This document shows positions 20,736 to 30,324 of a stretch of 64,000 nucleotides of DNA, one piece after another (position 1 is the first letter of the stretch; each line of letters starts with the position of its first letter). The notes beneath the pieces are model-generated. The model saw only the letters and a program-made list of their open reading frames with translations. It had not been told where the DNA came from and searched no databases. This DNA is from Sulfobacillus thermotolerans (GTDB taxonomy: Bacteria > Bacillota > Sulfobacillia > Sulfobacillales > Sulfobacillaceae), in assembly GCA_002951815.1 (NCBI GenBank), contig CP019454.1:2604001-2668000 (forward strand). The letters are read 5' to 3'. Both the position numbers and the translations under genes were made by a program.

Positions 20736-21580
20736 GACTCCACGGGGGGTTTACGAAAGCCCTCTCCGACCACTTCATGCACCGTGGCGACCACGACAAA
20801 AGCCTGAGGATCGATACTGTAAACTAACTCTTTTAAGGTACTCACTTCCCCCCGCGTAACAACGACATACAAAATTTCTCGGGGTTCTTTAGTATATTCT
20901 CCGTAAGCACCAATGCGGGTGACGCCTCGGTCCATGGTCGCCAACACGCGAGCTGCGATGGTATCTGGGTCACGGCTAACAATGGTGAAAGCTCGTGCAT
21001 AGCTTACACCCTCTTGCACCACATCGATGGCCCGTGATGAAATGAATAACGCAATTAACGAATACATGGCCAGCGTCGGGTTAAAGATGACGCCAAAGCC
21101 CGCAATCACAAAAAAGTCGACCGCTAACATGCCTTGCCCCATCGTTAGGGGAAGAAACCGAATCAGGAGACGAGCAATCACATCACTGCCACCGGTGGTA
21201 CCGCGGCCGCGAAAAACCAGCCCCAGGCCAACCCCTGACAACAATCCCCCGTACACGGTAGCTAGCAAGATGTTATGGGTGACGGCACCGAAATGCATAA
21301 TCCCTACCATCAAAGACAACATAAAGGTGCCAAAGACTGTCCGTAGCCCTACCCGGTTACCCCAAAGCTTTTTACTGAGCCAAAGCAATGGCACATTCAG
21401 AACCGTCAAGGTTACCCACAAGGGAATATGCAAAACGTACAGTAAAATAATACCAATACCCGATACCCCACCATCAGATATTTTAGCGGGCACGTAAAAA
21501 CTGTTTATGCCGATTGCCGTGATGGCGGTGCCAACAACAATCATACCGTAATCGAAGACAACACTCTTCTTATTGTTCAT
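20732..21580 (-). CDS. YitT-family membrane protein
   Basis: 282-residue protein with an N-terminal block of five or six TM segments containing the typical GGVSGIGIIL and RGRGTTGGSDVIARLL phrases, and a soluble C-terminal DUF2179-type domain (AFTIVSRDPDTIAARVL... EILYVVVTRGEVSTLKELV). The family is widespread in Firmicutes with no settled biochemical role. The start overlaps the upstream DUF2993 gene by ATGA, making it the last gene of the secA-prfB-DUF2993-yitT run. Confidence 0.87.
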   Translation of the reverse strand: MNNKKSVVFDYGMIVVGTAITAIGINSFYVPAKISDGGVSGIGIILLYVLHIPLWVTLTVLNVPLLWLSKKLWGNRVGLRTVFGTFMLSLMVGIMHFGAVTHNILLATVYGGLLSGVGLGLVFRGRGTTGGSDVIARLLIRFLPLTMGQGMLAVDFFVIAGFGVIFNPTLAMYSLIALFISSRAIDVVQEGVSYARAFTIVSRDPDTIAARVLATMDRGVTRIGAYGEYTKEPREILYVVVTRGEVSTLKELVYSIDPQAFVVVATVHEVVGEGFRKPPVES

Positions 21581-22242
21581 GGTGTCCCTGCTTTAACGAT
21601 CAATTGATTATCCGATAACGTCACCGACTGTATGACTAATTGCACAGGTAAATGGAGTTGCGAGATTTGAAAGATCTGCAAATCAGTTAGCAAAGGCAAT
21701 GCAATGCCATCGATAGAAGTGGGATGAAAAAGAATCGCTGTTTTATCCGGTGACACCGTGAGCGTTCCTTGTGTATTTAACGGCAATACCACTCCGCCCA
21801 GGGACACTTTGCCTTGAATGGTCATCACCCCTGAAGCAATCGTGACAACAGGATCACGAATGGGTCCTTCTGTGGCCAAAAAAGCCCCCAGAGCCGGGCC
21901 ATCTAGCACCACCGTGACCGACATGCGCCCGGGCTTCTTGACAACCAAAGCATTGCGCTCTAAGGCGGGCACCGAAACTTGGCCATTTTGCCAGTTAACG
22001 ATAGCCTGATCGACTTTCAGACCGTCAAAGGTCACCCCTTTCGCATTGACATAAACATCTTGAAAACGTCCTTGCGCGATAATCCAAAAGGGCATCGCTG
22101 TTAGGGCGATGGATGGTGCCACTCCCCCGTCCGTGCGTGCAATGGCTGCTGCCGCTTTCCCAGACACCCAACGCGGCACACCCCATTGCAATCCCGCTAA
22201 GATAATTACCAAGGCGGCTAGGACCTGAATAAATCGACTCAT
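21577..22242 (-). CDS. DUF2993 (LmeA-like) membrane-anchored protein
   Basis: 221-residue protein with one N-terminal hydrophobic anchor (FIQVLAALVIILAGLQWGV) and an extracytoplasmic beta-rich domain. The run KGVTFDGLKVDQAIVN fits the DUF2993 family, which binds phospholipid in mycobacterial LmeA. Its ATG overlaps the prfB stop by one base (TGATG), and its own end overlaps yitT by four, so translation is coupled. Specific function in this organism is unknown. Confidence 0.72.
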   Translation of the reverse strand: MSRFIQVLAALVIILAGLQWGVPRWVSGKAAAAIARTDGGVAPSIALTAMPFWIIAQGRFQDVYVNAKGVTFDGLKVDQAIVNWQNGQVSVPALERNALVVKKPGRMSVTVVLDGPALGAFLATEGPIRDPVVTIASGVMTIQGKVSLGGVVLPLNTQGTLTVSPDKTAILFHPTSIDGIALPLLTDLQIFQISQLHLPVQLVIQSVTLSDNQLIVKAGTP

Positions 22243-23370
22243 CAGGCATTGTCCTCAGGCTGTAAAGCCCCTTTGGCTTCTTGTTGCAAAAAGGCCTCAA
22301 TAAAACCATCCAACTCCCCATTCATCACGGTTTGAGCGTTGGGCACTTCATAGCGCGTCCGGTGATCGCGCACGACGCTGTATGGCTGAAAGACGTATGT
22401 GCGAATCTGCGATCCCCACCCAATTTCGGCGTGGTTGCCTCGCAACTCCGCCATGTGTTCCTCCCACTGCCGTTCTTGCAACTCCGCCAATTTCCCTCGT
22501 AGCATTTTCATAGCGGTTTCGCGATTCGAGTGTTGGGATCGTTCTGATTGGCATCCGACCACGATACCCGTAGGCAAATGGGTAATGCGGACGGCCGAAT
22601 CCGTCTTATTAATATGCTGACCCCCAGCCCCCGAAGCCCGAAACGTATCCACCTTTAAGTCTTCCGGCCTAATCTCAATGGTTGCATCATTTTCAATGTC
22701 GGGCAAAACTTCCACCGAAGCAAAAGACGTATGGCGCCGACCGGAAGCATCAAAAGGAGAAATGCGAATAAGGCGGTGCACTCCACGCTCTGGCCGTAAA
22801 AAGCCAAAGGCATTTTCACCTTGAATCTCTAGACTGACACTTTTATATCCGGCTTCTTCGCCCTCTAGCGAGTCGATGATATCTGCTTTAAACCCATGTT
22901 TTTCCGCCCAGCGCACATACATGCGCAGCAGCATGGACACCCAGTCTTGCGCCTCTGTGCCGCCTGCGCCAGCATGCAAAGAAACAATCGCATTTTCTTG
23001 ATCGTAAGGTCCTCGAAGAATTAAGGTCAACTCAAATGCCCGCAAATCATCCAAGAGGGTTTGGCCTTCTTTGGCCTGACCCTTGAGCACTTCCTGATCA
23101 TTTTCTTCCAAGGCGAGATCAAGCATTTCATCCCACTCGCTCACCCGCCTCGACAGACTCTGGTACTGCTCCAAAGGGCCCTTCACGTGACGCAATTGTT
23201 TCGTCACCTGTTCTGCCCTTTGTGGGTCATTCCAGAAGTCCGGCGCCAGCATTACTTGTTCTAGTCGCTCACTTTCGACTTGCCGTTCTTCGAAGTCAAA
23301 GAGACCCCCTAATGCGATCAATAATTTGGTGGATCTCGTTGCGCATGAGTTCTAAATCATCCTGTAACAC
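22242..23370 (-). CDS. prfB: peptide chain release factor 2, programmed +1 frameshift
   Basis: RF2 releases nascent chains at UGA and UAA. The gene begins at GTG 23370 (GAGGGGG seven bases upstream), reads 24 codons to CTT TGA at 23296-23301, and continues after a +1 shift (from GAC at 23297) for about 351 codons to 22242. The main frame has the codon-recognition motif SPF (RISPFDASG) and the GGQ peptidyl-hydrolysis motif (SGAGGQHINKT). The shift site has CTTTGAC with AGGGGG just upstream, the classic autoregulatory arrangement. It follows secA by 16 bases, as in many Firmicutes. Confidence 0.94.
23295..23310 (-). promoter_or_regulatory. RF2 recoding site
   Basis: On the minus strand AGGGGG, TCT, then CTT TGA C: an internal Shine-Dalgarno-like sequence three bases before the slippery CTT and an in-frame UGA. 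Low RF2 slows termination at UGA and favours the shift, giving autoregulation. Seen directly; mechanism known from E. coli and Bacillus prfB. Confidence 0.93.
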
Positions 23371-23386
23371 CGTATGTCCCCCTCGG

Positions 23387-25939
23387 CTATTGCGTTTCTT
23401 GGTCGGCTCCATGACATTTCTTATATTTCTTGCCGCTACCACACCAGCAAGGATCGTTGCGCCCTAGTTGCCGACCCTGTCCCTCTTTGGGCGGCTTAGT
23501 GCCCTGTCCTCCCTGAATGACCTGAAATGGGCGATGAGGCTCTTGATCCGTAACGGTAGCCACAGGTTCCAAGGTCGGGATAGGCTGCTGCGGAGCCAGT
23601 TGCAAATGAAACATCATGCGAATGACCTCTTCACGAATGGCTCCCAGCATGTTCTGATACATGTCATATGCTTCTTTCTTATACTCCACCAATGGATCTT
23701 GCTGGCCATAAGCCCGAAGGCCTACTCCCTCACGCAAATTATCCATGGCGTCTAGATGTTCCATCCACTTGGAGTCTACAACACGCAACAGAATCATCCG
23801 TTCGAGTTCACGGACCGCTTCCTCACCAAATTCTTGTTCCTTTTGCTCATACGCCCGAGTACCCGCCTCGACCAGCACCTGCTGCATTTCTTCTCGCTCT
23901 TTGCCTTCTAAATCCTCAACACGCACCATGCCTTCAGGCAAAAAGATCTCATGCAAGCTGTCGAGCAACGGCTGCAGCTCCCATTCATCGGGGTGGAGAT
24001 TGGCAGGACAATGTACTGCCAATGCGTCATCCACGAGCTCAGACAACATATGCATGATATCCTCGCGCAGGTTCTCCTTAGACAAAATATCTTTGCGTTG
24101 TTTGTAAATGACTTCCCGCTGCAAATTCATGACGTCGTCATACTGCAAGACTTGTTTCCGCGCATCAAAGTTGCGGGCTTCCACCTTTTTCTGAGCGGAT
24201 TCGATCGCGCGCGATAACATCGGGCTCTCAATGGGTTCATCTTCTTCAACGCCCAACCGGTCCATCAAATTCGACAAAGTCTGGGCAGCAAATAAACGCA
24301 AGAAATCATCTTCCAAAGAGAGATAAAAGCGCGACGAGCCTGGGTCCCCTTGACGGCCCGCACGTCCCCGCAACTGGTTATCAATGCGCCGACTCTCATG
24401 CCGCTCGGTTCCGATGATATGCAAGCCACCCATCTCTGCGACGCCTTCGCCTAAAACAATATCCGTCCCACGGCCTGCCATATTGGTCGCAATCGTCACA
24501 GCCCCTGCTTGGCCCGCTTGAGCAATAATTTCTGCTTCTTGCTCATGATACTTGGCATTCAAGACTGTATGCGGCACGCCCTTAGCCTTAAGCATTTCGC
24601 TCAGACGCTCAGACTTTTCAATCGATACCGTGCCCACTAATATGGGACGCCGCTCTTTATATAACGCTTCAATTTCACGGACCACAGCCCGAAACTTTGC
24701 CGCCTCTGTTTTATAAACGACATCCGGAAAATCCTTTCGAATCAATGGCTTATTCGTGGGCACCACAATCACGTCCAGCCCGTAAATCTTCCGAAATTCT
24801 TCTTCTTCAGTAATCGCGGTTCCGGTCATACCGGACAGCTTGTGATACATCCGAAAATAATTTTGAAAGGTAATGGTGGCCAAAGTTTGGGTCTCATCCT
24901 GAATCGGTACCCCTTCTTTGGCCTCAATGGCTTGGTGAAGCCCATCAGAATAGCGCCGGCCAAACATCAATCGGCCGGTGAACTCGTCCACGATGATGAC
25001 TTCGCCGTCTTTGACCACATAGTCGCGGTCGCGCTTCATGAGCGCCTTGGCCCGCAAAGCTTGATTGAGGTAATGTGACAGGTCAATATTGACGTCGTCA
25101 TACAAGTTGGCAACACCCAACATACGCTCAACCTTAGCCACACCTTCTTCCGTGGGCGCAACCGCTTTAAGCTTTTCATCAATCGTGTAATCTTTCTCTT
25201 CCCGCAAGTTGGATGCAATGCGGGCAAACTGATAGTACAAGTCGGGGGATTTATCGGCCTGTCCCGAAATAATAAGCGGGGTCCGCGCCTCATCAATCAA
25301 GATCGAGTCCACCTCGTCGACGATGGCGTAATGTAACGGCCGTTGGACCATTTCATCTACCGTGCTCACCATGTTATCCCGCAAATAGTCAAAGCCAAAT
25401 TCATTATTCGTGCCGTAAGTAATATCCGCCGCATAGGCCTGACGCCTTTCATCTGGCTCCATGTCATGTTGGATAAGACCAACGGTCAATCCCAAGAACT
25501 GATACAACTGGCCCATCCACTGCGCATCACGTCGAGCTAGATAATCATTAACCGTCACCACATGCACGCCTTTTCCCGCAACGGCATTGAGGTAGGCTGC
25601 CAATGTTGCGACCAGCGTCTTGCCTTCACCGGTGCGCATCTCAGCAATACGACCATCATGCAACACCATGCCCCCAATAAGCTGGACATCGAAGTGCCGC
25701 ATTTTCAATACCCGTTTAGAGCCTTCTCGCACCACGGCAAAGGCTTCTGGCAGGAGTTTGTCCAAACTTTCTCCACTGCTGGCCCGTTCCTTAAATTCCG
25801 CGGTTTTGGCACGCAATTGCTCGTCAGTCAACGCTGCTATTTCAGGCTCTAGGGCATTGATCTTTGCGACCACTCCTCGGTACCGGCGCACTTCCCGTTC
25901 GCTAAACCGGTTAACGAGGTTGGACAACATTTTTAACAT
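23387..25939 (-). CDS. secA: preprotein translocase ATPase SecA
   Basis: 850-residue motor that drives preproteins through SecYEG. NBD1 has Walker [12 protein letters not shown] and the [16 protein letters not shown] box; the preprotein-crosslinking, NBD2 ([21 protein letters not shown]) and helical scaffold regions follow in the usual order. The C-terminus keeps the zinc-binding tail [14 protein letters not shown] used for SecB/lipid contact. The ATG at 25939 ([12 protein letters not shown]) is selected by GGAGG ten bases upstream. First gene of the secA-prfB-DUF2993-yitT unit. Confidence 0.97.
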   Translation of the reverse strand: MLKMLSNLVNRFSEREVRRYRGVVAKINALEPEIAALTDEQLRAKTAEFKERASSGESLDKLLPEAFAVVREGSKRVLKMRHFDVQLIGGMVLHDGRIAEMRTGEGKTLVATLAAYLNAVAGKGVHVVTVNDYLARRDAQWMGQLYQFLGLTVGLIQHDMEPDERRQAYAADITYGTNNEFGFDYLRDNMVSTVDEMVQRPLHYAIVDEVDSILIDEARTPLIISGQADKSPDLYYQFARIASNLREEKDYTIDEKLKAVAPTEEGVAKVERMLGVANLYDDVNIDLSHYLNQALRAKALMKRDRDYVVKDGEVIIVDEFTGRLMFGRRYSDGLHQAIEAKEGVPIQDETQTLATITFQNYFRMYHKLSGMTGTAITEEEEFRKIYGLDVIVVPTNKPLIRKDFPDVVYKTEAAKFRAVVREIEALYKERRPILVGTVSIEKSERLSEMLKAKGVPHTVLNAKYHEQEAEIIAQAGQAGAVTIATNMAGRGTDIVLGEGVAEMGGLHIIGTERHESRRIDNQLRGRAGRQGDPGSSRFYLSLEDDFLRLFAAQTLSNLMDRLGVEEDEPIESPMLSRAIESAQKKVEARNFDARKQVLQYDDVMNLQREVIYKQRKDILSKENLREDIMHMLSELVDDALAVHCPANLHPDEWELQPLLDSLHEIFLPEGMVRVEDLEGKEREEMQQVLVEAGTRAYEQKEQEFGEEAVRELERMILLRVVDSKWMEHLDAMDNLREGVGLRAYGQQDPLVEYKKEAYDMYQNMLGAIREEVIRMMFHLQLAPQQPIPTLEPVATVTDQEPHRPFQVIQGGQGTKPPKEGQGRQLGRNDPCWCGSGKKYKKCHGADQETQ

Positions 25940-25962
25940 CGGGTAATTTCCTCCATTCAACG

Positions 25963-25986
25963 TAAAAGGAACCGGTGACGGTTCCT
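25963..25986 (-). terminator. hairpin terminator between the HD-GYP gene and secA
   Basis: Stem AGGAACCG / CGGTTCCT with a four-base loop and TTTT on the minus-strand side, 46 bases after the HD-GYP stop codon and just before the secA start region. Confidence 0.75.
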
Positions 25987-26031
25987 ACGTCGATACCTAA
26001 TAATGAATTTTATCATGAAGGGATCTACCCT

Positions 26032-27348
26032 TCAACCCGACTGCCCATGCCCTTGACCCCCAGCATGTTCCGTCCCGGTGTGTTTCCACCGCTGCGCCAC
26101 AGCTTCTTCTTGAGCTAAGTTGCGCCCTTGACACATCTCGATAAACTTTTCGACAACAGCTGGATCGAATTGCTCGCCCGACGCTTTCTCAATTTCGGCC
26201 ATAGCCATCGCATGCGGCATGGCGCGGCGATATGGCCTATCCGTCGTCATCGCATCATATGCATCGACCACGGAGATAATCCGAGCTTCCACGGCGATTT
26301 CCGTACCTTCTAGATTATCAGGATAACCCCGTCCATCCCACCGTTCGTGATGTTGACGTACAAACTCTCGCGAACAGCCCGCAAGATGCACGGCTTCAAG
26401 AAGTTGGCTTCCAATCACCGGGTGCTCTTTCATCGTCAATTGTTCTTCCCGGTTCAACCGTCCCGCCTTACGCAGAATGCTGTCGGGCGTTCCGAGTTTC
26501 CCAATGTCGTGCAATAAACCGGCTTCATGGACCACATCCACGCGGTCTTCTGCCAGCCCCATATACGATGCTAGCATCCCCGCGTAGTGACCTACCCGGA
26601 CCGAATGACCATAGGTATAGGAATCGCGCATATTAAGCCCTTCCAGTATCATGTCAATACTGCGCTTATACATGTTGTTCACATGGCGGAGGAGGGCAAG
26701 AACGTAACGCAATGTCGCTAGCGGAACAATAAATATTAGTTCACCATAAGGACCTAAATCTTGATATACCGCTGCCATCCCATATGCGACAGGAATCATG
26801 AGCAAAAAGGTTGGAGTCGACCATTTAAAATGGGCGCGTAACACTTCCCAGATAGGCCGATGAACTCGAAGCGAAACAGCGACCATAACTAAAACCCAGT
26901 TTAACAAAAACGCAACAATTGCCGCCACCGTCAAGGGAATGCTAATTTCGAAAAAACTCAGACGAAGCAGGGAACCCCCGAATCCATAGAAGACCGCACC
27001 GGCAGCCCAACCAGATATAGCAAATTGTGCTCTATTAAATAAAATTGACGGCCATCTAACCTTACCGGTCAGTTCCCAACCATCCATCGTGAAGAAAAAT
27101 CCTAACCAAGCACCCGCAGCAGGTCCTAAGATAATGGCGGCAGCGACTAAGACTGGCAATTGAACTGAAATGCTCCCATTATCACGTAACATTTTTACCC
27201 CAAATATGGAAGCAACAAGGATCGATACTGCCAATACAAAATCTATAAAACTTAAAGCCGTAAAGAACCGATGTCCTGTAACAGCTAATAATATCAATCC
27301 AACGAGGCTCACGCACCCTATATAGACTTGCAATTTCCGTGGATACAT
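26032..27348 (-). CDS. membrane-bound HD-GYP domain protein
   Basis: 438-residue protein. The first half (about residues 1-220) is six to eight TM segments; the C-terminal half is an HD-GYP domain with HEAGLLHDIGKLG, KEHPVIGSQLL and HHERWDGRGYP, all metal-binding and GYP residues present. Such proteins hydrolyse cyclic di-GMP at the inner membrane, with the TM part as sensor. It stands alone between intergenic gaps and ends at a terminator before secA. The TM sensor type is not recognised. Confidence 0.88.
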   Translation of the reverse strand: MYPRKLQVYIGCVSLVGLILLAVTGHRFFTALSFIDFVLAVSILVASIFGVKMLRDNGSISVQLPVLVAAAIILGPAAGAWLGFFFTMDGWELTGKVRWPSILFNRAQFAISGWAAGAVFYGFGGSLLRLSFFEISIPLTVAAIVAFLLNWVLVMVAVSLRVHRPIWEVLRAHFKWSTPTFLLMIPVAYGMAAVYQDLGPYGELIFIVPLATLRYVLALLRHVNNMYKRSIDMILEGLNMRDSYTYGHSVRVGHYAGMLASYMGLAEDRVDVVHEAGLLHDIGKLGTPDSILRKAGRLNREEQLTMKEHPVIGSQLLEAVHLAGCSREFVRQHHERWDGRGYPDNLEGTEIAVEARIISVVDAYDAMTTDRPYRRAMPHAMAMAEIEKASGEQFDPAVVEKFIEMCQGRNLAQEEAVAQRWKHTGTEHAGGQGHGQSG

Positions 27349-27577
27349 TTCTCTTCACATCCCCACCTTAAGTGACGTCCATCAAAATTATTCGACCACC
27401 ATTTTAATGAAAACTGTAACCCGAACCGACTACAATAACATCCACTAAACTGGATACTAAGTTACGGACCAGACCCTTCATTATGGCATTTACTCCTATC
27501 GTAATTGCCTGCATGTACCGTCGCTCGAGGTAAACATGACATCTGTTCGCTTGGTCTGTAATGTTGGTCGAAAGCTA
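27349..27577 (-). other. intergenic gap, nothing recognised
   Basis: 229 AT-rich bases upstream of the HD-GYP gene and downstream of the 205-residue gene. No convincing hairpin with T-run, RNA or short gene was found. Confidence 0.4.
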
Positions 27578-28195
27578 TTAAATTTTTTGCCCTGAGTAGA
27601 GAAGAATCCTCCTATTAACAGCATCCAAAGTGGCGCGAATAACGGTATCTTCAACGGTGTCTCTTAGCACGCCACAACCTGCTAACATTTCTTCACCTGG
27701 GTCAGCGATAGTCACTACCATCACATCCACACCGCCCACGCGTGCTTGCTCAATCCCGTTGAAAGCCAGCTGCTCAAGCTGCGCCATTGCTTTATTGACG
27801 GCATCAACTGTGGCCATTGCGACAGCCATTGGGATAGTGGCCCCTTGCCCATTTCCTTCGTAAATTTGGCCACCACGCCCCAACCGACACTGAGCGACAA
27901 TGCCTAGGGAACTATGGCCCACAGAAAATCCCGCAATGGTTAATCGCGACCCCGCACGCTCTAGCTCGTCTTCCGCCTGAATCTGCACCACCGTTACGGC
28001 GTCTTCGTCAATGTCTTCGAAGCCGTAATTCCGGAGCAGGGACACCACTTCCCGGATCACATGCCGCGGCGATTTTGTGCCGTCGCTTAAAAGCTGAATC
28101 CGGATTGCACCGTTCGCGTCTTGGTAGACGCTGGCGCTAGTAATATAGGGAATCCGGAGTATGACTTGTTCATATGTCGACAATGGTTCGGCCAT
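27578..28195 (-). CDS. hypothetical protein with two strand-strand-helix repeats
   Basis: 205-residue protein; the start at 28195 has AAGGAGG about five bases upstream and removes a spurious extension. The N-terminal third is an acidic module (ILRIPYITSASV ... VVSLLRNYGFEDIDED). Two related units follow: IAGFSVGHSSLGIVAQCRLGR with a helix ending in VAMATVDAVNKAM, and VMVVTIADPGEEMLAGCGVL with a helix ending in VIRATLDAVNRR. This pattern recalls the regulatory/dimerisation repeat of LeuA-type proteins and a family of uncharacterised bacterial proteins. No catalytic residues can be named and the function is unknown. Confidence 0.7.
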   Translation of the reverse strand: MAEPLSTYEQVILRIPYITSASVYQDANGAIRIQLLSDGTKSPRHVIREVVSLLRNYGFEDIDEDAVTVVQIQAEDELERAGSRLTIAGFSVGHSSLGIVAQCRLGRGGQIYEGNGQGATIPMAVAMATVDAVNKAMAQLEQLAFNGIEQARVGGVDVMVVTIADPGEEMLAGCGVLRDTVEDTVIRATLDAVNRRILLYSGQKI

Positions 28196-28283
28196 AACTC
28201 CTCCTTGGGCTACGCTTAATAGAATACGACACATTACCGCATTTTTCCTCTTTTGTGCGAGAAACTTTTTCATTTTCCTGTAA

Positions 28284-28316
28284 AAAATTTTAGGGACCTT
28301 GCGAGGGCAAGGTCCC
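28284..28316 (-). terminator. hpf terminator
   Basis: Stem GGGACCTTGC / GCAAGGTCCC with a four-base loop; on the minus strand it is followed by TAAAATTTTTT. It lies 18 bases after the hpf stop codon. Confidence 0.88.
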
Positions 28317-28333
28317 CTTCTAGCCCAAAGTCA

Positions 28334-28846
28334 TTAAACGGGCTCTAAAAGTCCATAATCGCCGTCTCGGCGCCGATATAACACGTTAATGCTATCAGTT
28401 TCTGCATTGCTAAAAGCAAAAAAGTCGTGACCTAATAAATCCATCTGCAACAAGGCTTCATCCAACGTCATGGGTTTAACAGGAAATGTTTTACGCCGGA
28501 CCAAATCTGGCGATTCCTGAGGCTCCTGCGTCCGCACGGTGGCCGCATCGTGAACGATTTTTTTCTTTTCACGCGTTTTAAACTTGCGATATTGGCGCTC
28601 CAATTTGTCCGTAACCAAATCAATCGACGCATACATGTCGCTACCGGATTCTTCTGCCCGCAAGATCATCCCGTGAATGGGAATTGTGACTTCGACAATG
28701 TGCCGACCTTTTTCTACACCAAGCACGACATGAGCTGTAACATCTTGTGGGTGAAGAAGCTTGTCCATTTTGCCAAGCTTCTTGTCAACGTAATCCTTCA
28801 GCGCATCCGTAATCTCCACGTTTTTACCGCGAACGATAACTTCCAT
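28334..28846 (-). CDS. hpf: long-form ribosome hibernation promoting factor
   Basis: 170-residue long HPF. Residues 1-100 are the ribosome-binding domain (MEVIVRGKNVEITDALKDYVDKKL ... SIDLVTDKLERQYRKFK). After a linker, the C-terminal dimerisation domain has KPMTLDEALLQMDLLGHDFFAFSNAET, which lets two 70S ribosomes pair into 100S dimers in stationary phase. The ATG at 28846 has AAGGGGC upstream; a longer frame is rejected. Preceded by an extended -10 promoter and closed by a terminator. Confidence 0.95.
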   Translation of the reverse strand: MEVIVRGKNVEITDALKDYVDKKLGKMDKLLHPQDVTAHVVLGVEKGRHIVEVTIPIHGMILRAEESGSDMYASIDLVTDKLERQYRKFKTREKKKIVHDAATVRTQEPQESPDLVRRKTFPVKPMTLDEALLQMDLLGHDFFAFSNAETDSINVLYRRRDGDYGLLEPV

Positions 28847-28872
28847 CGCGCAACGCCCCTTTACGGCTTTAT

Positions 28873-28908
28873 GCCAGTCTTGGTCCCGACTGGTAGGAAT
28901 ATTATAGC
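28873..28908 (-). promoter_or_regulatory. hpf extended -10 promoter and leader hairpin
   Basis: On the minus strand TGCTATAAT (28901-28909 region) is a consensus extended -10; no good -35 is seen. The transcript leader then forms CCAGTC / GACTGG (28873-28892). Confidence 0.6.
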
Positions 28909-28931
28909 ACGATGAGACAAAAGCCCCTAAA

Positions 28932-28968
28932 CAAGAAAAAGCTGGGAACAATCCCAGCTACTTTCTTG
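28932..28968 (-). terminator. cold-shock gene terminator
   Basis: AGCTGGGA/TCCCAGCT hairpin extended by CAAGAAA/TTTCTTG, with a T-rich run on the minus strand. It is 12 bases after the stop of the cold-shock gene. Confidence 0.85.
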
Positions 28969-28980
28969 TCGAGTCGATTC

Positions 28981-29178
28981 TTAGAGGCGAACGACGTTCG
29001 CAGCCTGTGGGCCGCGGTCACCCTCTACCACATCAAATTCGACACGCTCGCCTTCGTTGAGCGTACGGAAACCTTCGCCATTAATGGCCGTGTAATGCAC
29101 AAACACGTCACCGCCGTCTTCACGCTCTAAGAAACCGTACCCTTTTTCTGCGCTAAACCATTTGACACGTCCGGTCAT
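28981..29178 (-). CDS. CspA-family cold-shock protein
   Basis: 65-residue single OB-fold protein that binds single-stranded RNA/DNA. RNP1 is KGYGFLER and RNP2 is VFVHYTAI, both intact; the start [16 protein letters not shown] is standard. The ATG at 29178 has AAAGGGG upstream and a strong promoter 56-84 bases away. Monocistronic with its own terminator. Which paralogue it is cannot be said. Confidence 0.94.
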   Translation of the reverse strand: MTGRVKWFSAEKGYGFLEREDGGDVFVHYTAINGEGFRTLNEGERVEFDVVEGDRGPQAANVVRL

Positions 29179-29233
29179 ACTAAAATATGTCCCCTTTCTA
29201 AAAGCTACCCTAAAGTCCAGAGTAACCGAGACC

Positions 29234-29262
29234 AATATAGCATCCTCTGCCAAAAAAGTCAA
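29234..29262 (-). promoter_or_regulatory. cold-shock gene promoter
   Basis: TTGACT (29257-29262) and TATATT (29234-29239) on the minus strand, separated by 17 bases. The expected 5' leader is about 50 bases. Confidence 0.8.
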
Positions 29263-29285
29263 ACTATATCCGCAAGAGCCGGGAG

Positions 29286-29360
29286 AAAATTTTCCCCATC
29301 CTTGGGGAAAATTCCCTGTGGATTATGGGGATAAGTTTGTTGATAAAAGATTTATCAAGC
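29286..29360. repeat. palindrome cluster with DnaA-box-like motif in a gene-free stretch
   Basis: The roughly 420 bases from 29263 to 29681 hold no credible gene. Within them are AATTTTCCCC-ATCCTT-GGGGAAAATT (29288-29313), TGTGGATTA (one base off the DnaA-box complement TGTGGATAA) and TTGATAAA-AGA-TTTATCAA (29340-29358). All are seen directly. Their role is unknown; a regulatory or replication-related site is possible. Confidence 0.5.
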
Positions 29361-29681
29361 CTTTGGGCTGGGGATATATCCTCCAAATCCTGCATTACTG
29401 ATTTTTTCAGAATAGGATACGTCGCAGGGCCCAACGTCATGACCGACACACGTATAACGGCCATTGCACGAAAGCAGCTTCCTATACCCACATTATTTAA
29501 AATAAGTGTGGTTATGCGTGGAGAAAATATTCCGAAGACCTACGACTCATGAGCTGTACGGCGAGTAACGTCCATGGGGAACAAGGCTATCATTTACGAA
29601 AACAAAAAGAAGGGTATCAGACGTGCATCGTCTCCCTCCCTTGTTATCATACTGCCTAAAAGGCTAATGGACGTTGGTGCT

Positions 29682-30290
29682 TTAGGAATCTTTGTTGGTT
29701 TGAGTTGGATCATAGCCCCACTTTTGAATGAATAATGCGCGGTTCTTATTAAAGTACGTTCGGTGCTTCCGCTTAGCACTACGAATCTGATTCACGGTAG
29801 AACTCACCCAATGATGAAATACCGCGTCGCTATCAAACCACGTTCGCCAATGATCGCTAACGCGAATGCGATGGAGCATGTCGTCATCTTCAAAATAGGC
29901 CGGCCAAAATGCCTCATCAAATTCCCCAATTTCATCAAACAAACGCCGGTCACATAAAAAAGCGCTCATGGCCAGTCGACGGGTGGGTGGAGCTGGCTCC
30001 ACATGGGCAGGCCGCCCACTGACCAAGATAACGTTATCCCGTTGCAGATCCGCCACTAAGCGATCGATAAAGTCATGTCCTTGAAGTTGAATATCGTCAT
30101 TGAGAACTAACACATACTCCGCGCCATCCGCTAACGCTTGCCGAATGCCCCAGTTCCAACTTCTAGCAACCCCCCAGTTATCTTCACGGTTGTCGCGCAG
30201 ATACAATGGAAGGCCAGCGGGAAGACTCGCTAGAGTATCAACCAGATGCGTGGCCCCCATCGTTGGAATCGTCACTGCCACCGTCGCCAA
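29682..30290 (-). CDS. glycosyltransferase-like protein (GT2-type)
   Basis: 202-residue GT-A fold protein. VAVTIPTMGATHLVDTLASL opens the nucleotide-binding part, and LVLNDDIQL carries the metal-binding Asp pair. FDEAFWPAYFEDDDMLHRIR resembles the acceptor-side ED motif of rhamnosyl/galactosyl transferases. No TM segments. It lies 34 bases after a second glycosyltransferase on the same strand, so they probably act together on an envelope polysaccharide. Sugar and acceptor are unknown; it is shorter than usual GT2 enzymes. Confidence 0.75.
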   Translation of the reverse strand: MATVAVTIPTMGATHLVDTLASLPAGLPLYLRDNREDNWGVARSWNWGIRQALADGAEYVLVLNDDIQLQGHDFIDRLVADLQRDNVILVSGRPAHVEPAPPTRRLAMSAFLCDRRLFDEIGEFDEAFWPAYFEDDDMLHRIRVSDHWRTWFDSDAVFHHWVSSTVNQIRSAKRKHRTYFNKNRALFIQKWGYDPTQTNKDS

Positions 30291-30324
30291 ATTAAAACTC
30301 CTCCTGACCTCTTCGCGCGTCTCT

